DNA of 64,000 bases from Pardosa pseudoannulata (taxonomy: Eukaryota; Arthropoda; Arachnida; Araneae; Lycosidae). Every line of letters begins with the position of its first letter. Position 1 is the stretch's first letter. The notes under the pieces were generated by a model that searched no databases, had not been told where the DNA came from, and was given only the letters and a program-made list of their open reading frames with translations. The translations under genes were made by a program, and so were the position numbers. Below are positions 61,481 through 64,000 of the stretch, piece after piece. The DNA lies in NCBI GenBank assembly GCA_032207245.1, contig CM063509.1, positions 55,695,502 to 55,759,501 on the forward strand, read 5' to 3'.

Positions 61481-63261
61481 AGCAATTATTTAAAAATGAT
61501 CTTCATAAACGGTAGCTGCTTTTATCATGCCATATGATTTCCAAAATAATTATTTTGGAAATAATATGGCAATTTCTCAATTTTCTTAGCTCATCTTTTG
61601 CAATTAGTTATAAGTGTAAATGAAAATTCAACATAAATTTTATTTCAAAGTTTAAGTATAAAATCTACAAAATATTAAACATGAGTTCCAATAAATTAAA
61701 TCAACTTTGAATTCTTAAAGATGTTGAAGAATTAAGATATAATACAAAATCTTAGTTGAAATATAGAATTAACATAATATTAAACATGGTTCCCTACATT
61801 AAGTCAATCCTGAGCTATAAAATATAAAGTGTGGCTTTTAAAAATTTATTACATTTATTATTGGTATTGTACCCTGGACACCAGCTATGCTTGCTATGCC
61901 AATGTTACTTTCTTTACAATTTATATAGTAATCCATATTCAGTTTTAAATCAATATCCATAAAAATTATAACTAAATCTAACAAAACTAATTTTATATTT
62001 TTCAGACTTTATGTTAAAAAATGATAAGCTTTATTTCTGAGAGCATTGTAAATTATAGGGCAAATATGTCATTTCTAAATAGAATAACACAAAGGAAATA
62101 TACAAGCATTAGGAATTTAAAAGTAACTGTAAACACATCATGTTACTTACTCTGTAAGCTGCATAACAGCTGATTTTAAGTCATTATATGCAAGAAATAT
62201 GCAACTAGTTTTTATTATGTCTTTAATTGTATTAATAACTTTTAGTCTGAGAGAAAGACAGTCAATGGAAATCAGGAAAAGTTTACTATATCAGCAGTGT
62301 TAAGCATGAGAATAAATTAAAAGTATATTGGCTAAAAGAAACTATAATTGAAAGAAATATTTAAATTTTAATGTGATTTATTTGAAAGAAAACCTCATAT
62401 TTCCACTGAATCTGAAATTCTAGCAAAATTAAAATATAAAATACTTTAGTCTGATTCTCTTTTAAAACAAATGCAACATTTAAAAAAAATTGTGTCCTTG
62501 AATAATATAAACAGATGATCAATGCATGGTGAGGCACATAAACATTGAACATTTTATAAGAAATATAAATTCTAATATAAATATTTCTTACCCAGGGCTG
62601 TATTGCTTCTCTTTGATTAATGACTGGACATAACTTCACAAAAAAAAAACTCTTTCTCCATAGCATGAATAGTAACTATGCTAAAAACTTTCTTTAATTT
62701 TAAATTTTATCCAAAGCAATTTCAGATTTTAACTTTTTGACTCTTCATTTTGTTATTGGAATGCTTATAATGTAGTAGATTTTGTCAATAGGTGAAAAAA
62801 AACTTTTCATCAACAAAATTTGTTTTAATTCACCCAATATTTGTTATGCACAGTAGCTTTTAAAAACCATCAAATAAGAGATTTACAACTTGTGAAGTTT
62901 AAAACACACATTAGATATTAAAAATTTATTTATTTTTTTTAAACTGAAGCTTGTTTTATTTGTGTGAATAGGTTGAATGTCATTTTAATCAAACATATCA
63001 CTGAGAATATGAATTTATATAAATGATTTTTTAATAGAAAAAACTAGTTAAAGCACAATTTTTTAAGACAATTCTCCAATAGATGTTGTAAAAACGTTTA
63101 AAAGACAAGTAAAGCAATTTAGAATAAAAAAATTATAAGGATAGGTTTTTTTAGACCAAAATAATATAATAAAATTTGAGTAATGCAGATCTGCTAAAGC
63201 ACAAATTCTCAATGCTCTTAAAAAAGTAAAATTTTTTTAGAATTTTGTTTTAAAAGTATAT
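61481..63261. other. Intergenic AT-rich DNA
   Basis: ccaaaataattattttgga near 61541 is a short palindrome. No gene seen; the minus-strand frame 62361-62666 shows no recognisable motif. Confidence 0.5.
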
Positions 63262-63318
63262 GTATGTGTGTGTATGTGTATGTATATGTATATACATACA
63301 TATATATATATATATATA

Positions 63319-63629
63319 TGTCAGGTCTAAAAAAGGGGTAGTTGGAAATTACGTGAGTTATAAGCGATTTTAAAATGGGAACTCTTTTATAATAATAAAA
63401 TAAATGAAAAAGACAGATGCTCGAAAAATCTTTTAGGATAATCCAGTCAGGTGGAAGAATTTGATGAGTTTGCCAACAGATAAGATTCAGTTATCGCGTG
63501 GACATGGAGTTGTCAACACAATCTAAGCGTGTCTTCGACAAATAAATGAAAAGTTTTGCTTTGATGAAACGATTTAATAAACTTATTATTATCAAGAAAG
63601 ACTGTTTTCCATTCGCCTTAACACTCGAC

Positions 63630-63630
<1 letters not shown>
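63319..63630. mobile_element. Possible solo LTR in a (TA)n tract
   Basis: A higher-complexity block begins TGTCAGGTCT and ends CACTCGACA, with (TA)n tracts at 63298-63318 and 63636-63668. Two poly(A)-signal-like motifs (aaataaatg, taataaact) lie in the second half. The layout parallels 17210-17563 but the sequences are not alike. Confidence 0.4.
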
Positions 63631-63670
<40 letters not shown>

Positions 63671-64000
63671 CCACATTGTTATTATCTTCTAATGCAGGAT
63701 ATTTTTGTGTTAAAAGTATTCATGTTAAACATTAACATGAATTCATAAATAATAAGGGTATAATATAATATTCAATAATAATAAAAGTATTCATAAGTCT
63801 CACATAAGTTAAGGTATTTAAGGATTATTGAGTACTTACATTATTTAAAATTATAAATAGAAATTTATTATTCAGAAGTAAGAGTATACATTTCAACAAA
63901 ATTATTTGCAAAAACGGGAAATAATTTTATGACTTAATATGAAATGCTTTAAGATTTTGGATTCAGCAATCTATTTTTCTAGAAAAAGAATGAAAAAAAC

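Noticed and set aside
62361..62666. 101-residue minus-strand frame in the 3' flank
   Set aside because: AT-rich, no motif, and no start or splice support.

Overview
This is a 64 kb stretch of AT-rich animal genomic DNA dominated by one protein-coding gene on the + strand: a PARP1 (poly(ADP-ribose) polymerase 1) orthologue. Twenty-two coding exons can be placed from 7091 to the stop codon at 57565-57567. All splice phases agree, and the exons run in order through zinc finger 2, the PADR1/zinc finger 3 region, BRCT, WGR, the helical regulatory subdomain and the ADP-ribosyltransferase fold. The first zinc finger and the start codon are not visible and should lie upstream of the window. The host looks like an invertebrate, possibly an arthropod or arachnid. 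That guess rests on the divergence of the PARP1 protein, the AT-rich introns and the mix of mariner, Tc1, piggyBac-like, hAT-like and pogo-like remnants; the species cannot be read from the sequence.

Layout. 1-7090: upstream flank or 5' intron holding a hAT remnant with a recognisable dimerisation segment (102-936), an unassigned GC-richer block (about 1000-1700), a small MITE (3297-3539) and a tandem duplication (3829-6938) carrying the end of a pogo/Tigger transposase on the minus strand. 7091-57567: PARP1, with introns of 82 bp to several kb stuffed with transposon debris. 57568-64000: 3' flank with candidate poly(A) signals, a piggyBac-like copy, a MITE, a TTAA-type MITE and an LTR-like block. 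No second host gene was found.

Transposon families recur. A CAGGCTTGCAA MITE has exact 6-bp target duplications at four sites, and one insertion has its empty site preserved in a neighbouring tandem duplicate. A CAGACATGCC MITE also makes 6-bp duplications. Two piggyBac-like copies with CCCTTTCG ends sit between TTAA sites. There are several smaller TTAA MITEs, a CAGGGTTCCCAC hAT-like family, a hAT-like family with one copy in each of three consecutive introns, one mariner, one Tc1-like element, LINE 3' ends, tRNA-derived SINE candidates and many (TA)n tracts.

The most notable host-gene observation is that roughly 28 residues of the PARP1 helical subdomain cannot be found between the exons at 38188-38310 and 38992-39114. 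A truncated MITE lies about 20 bp upstream of the second exon. This could be a real loss in an autoinhibitory domain, a local deletion, or an assembly collapse. I found no clearly new biological system in the window.
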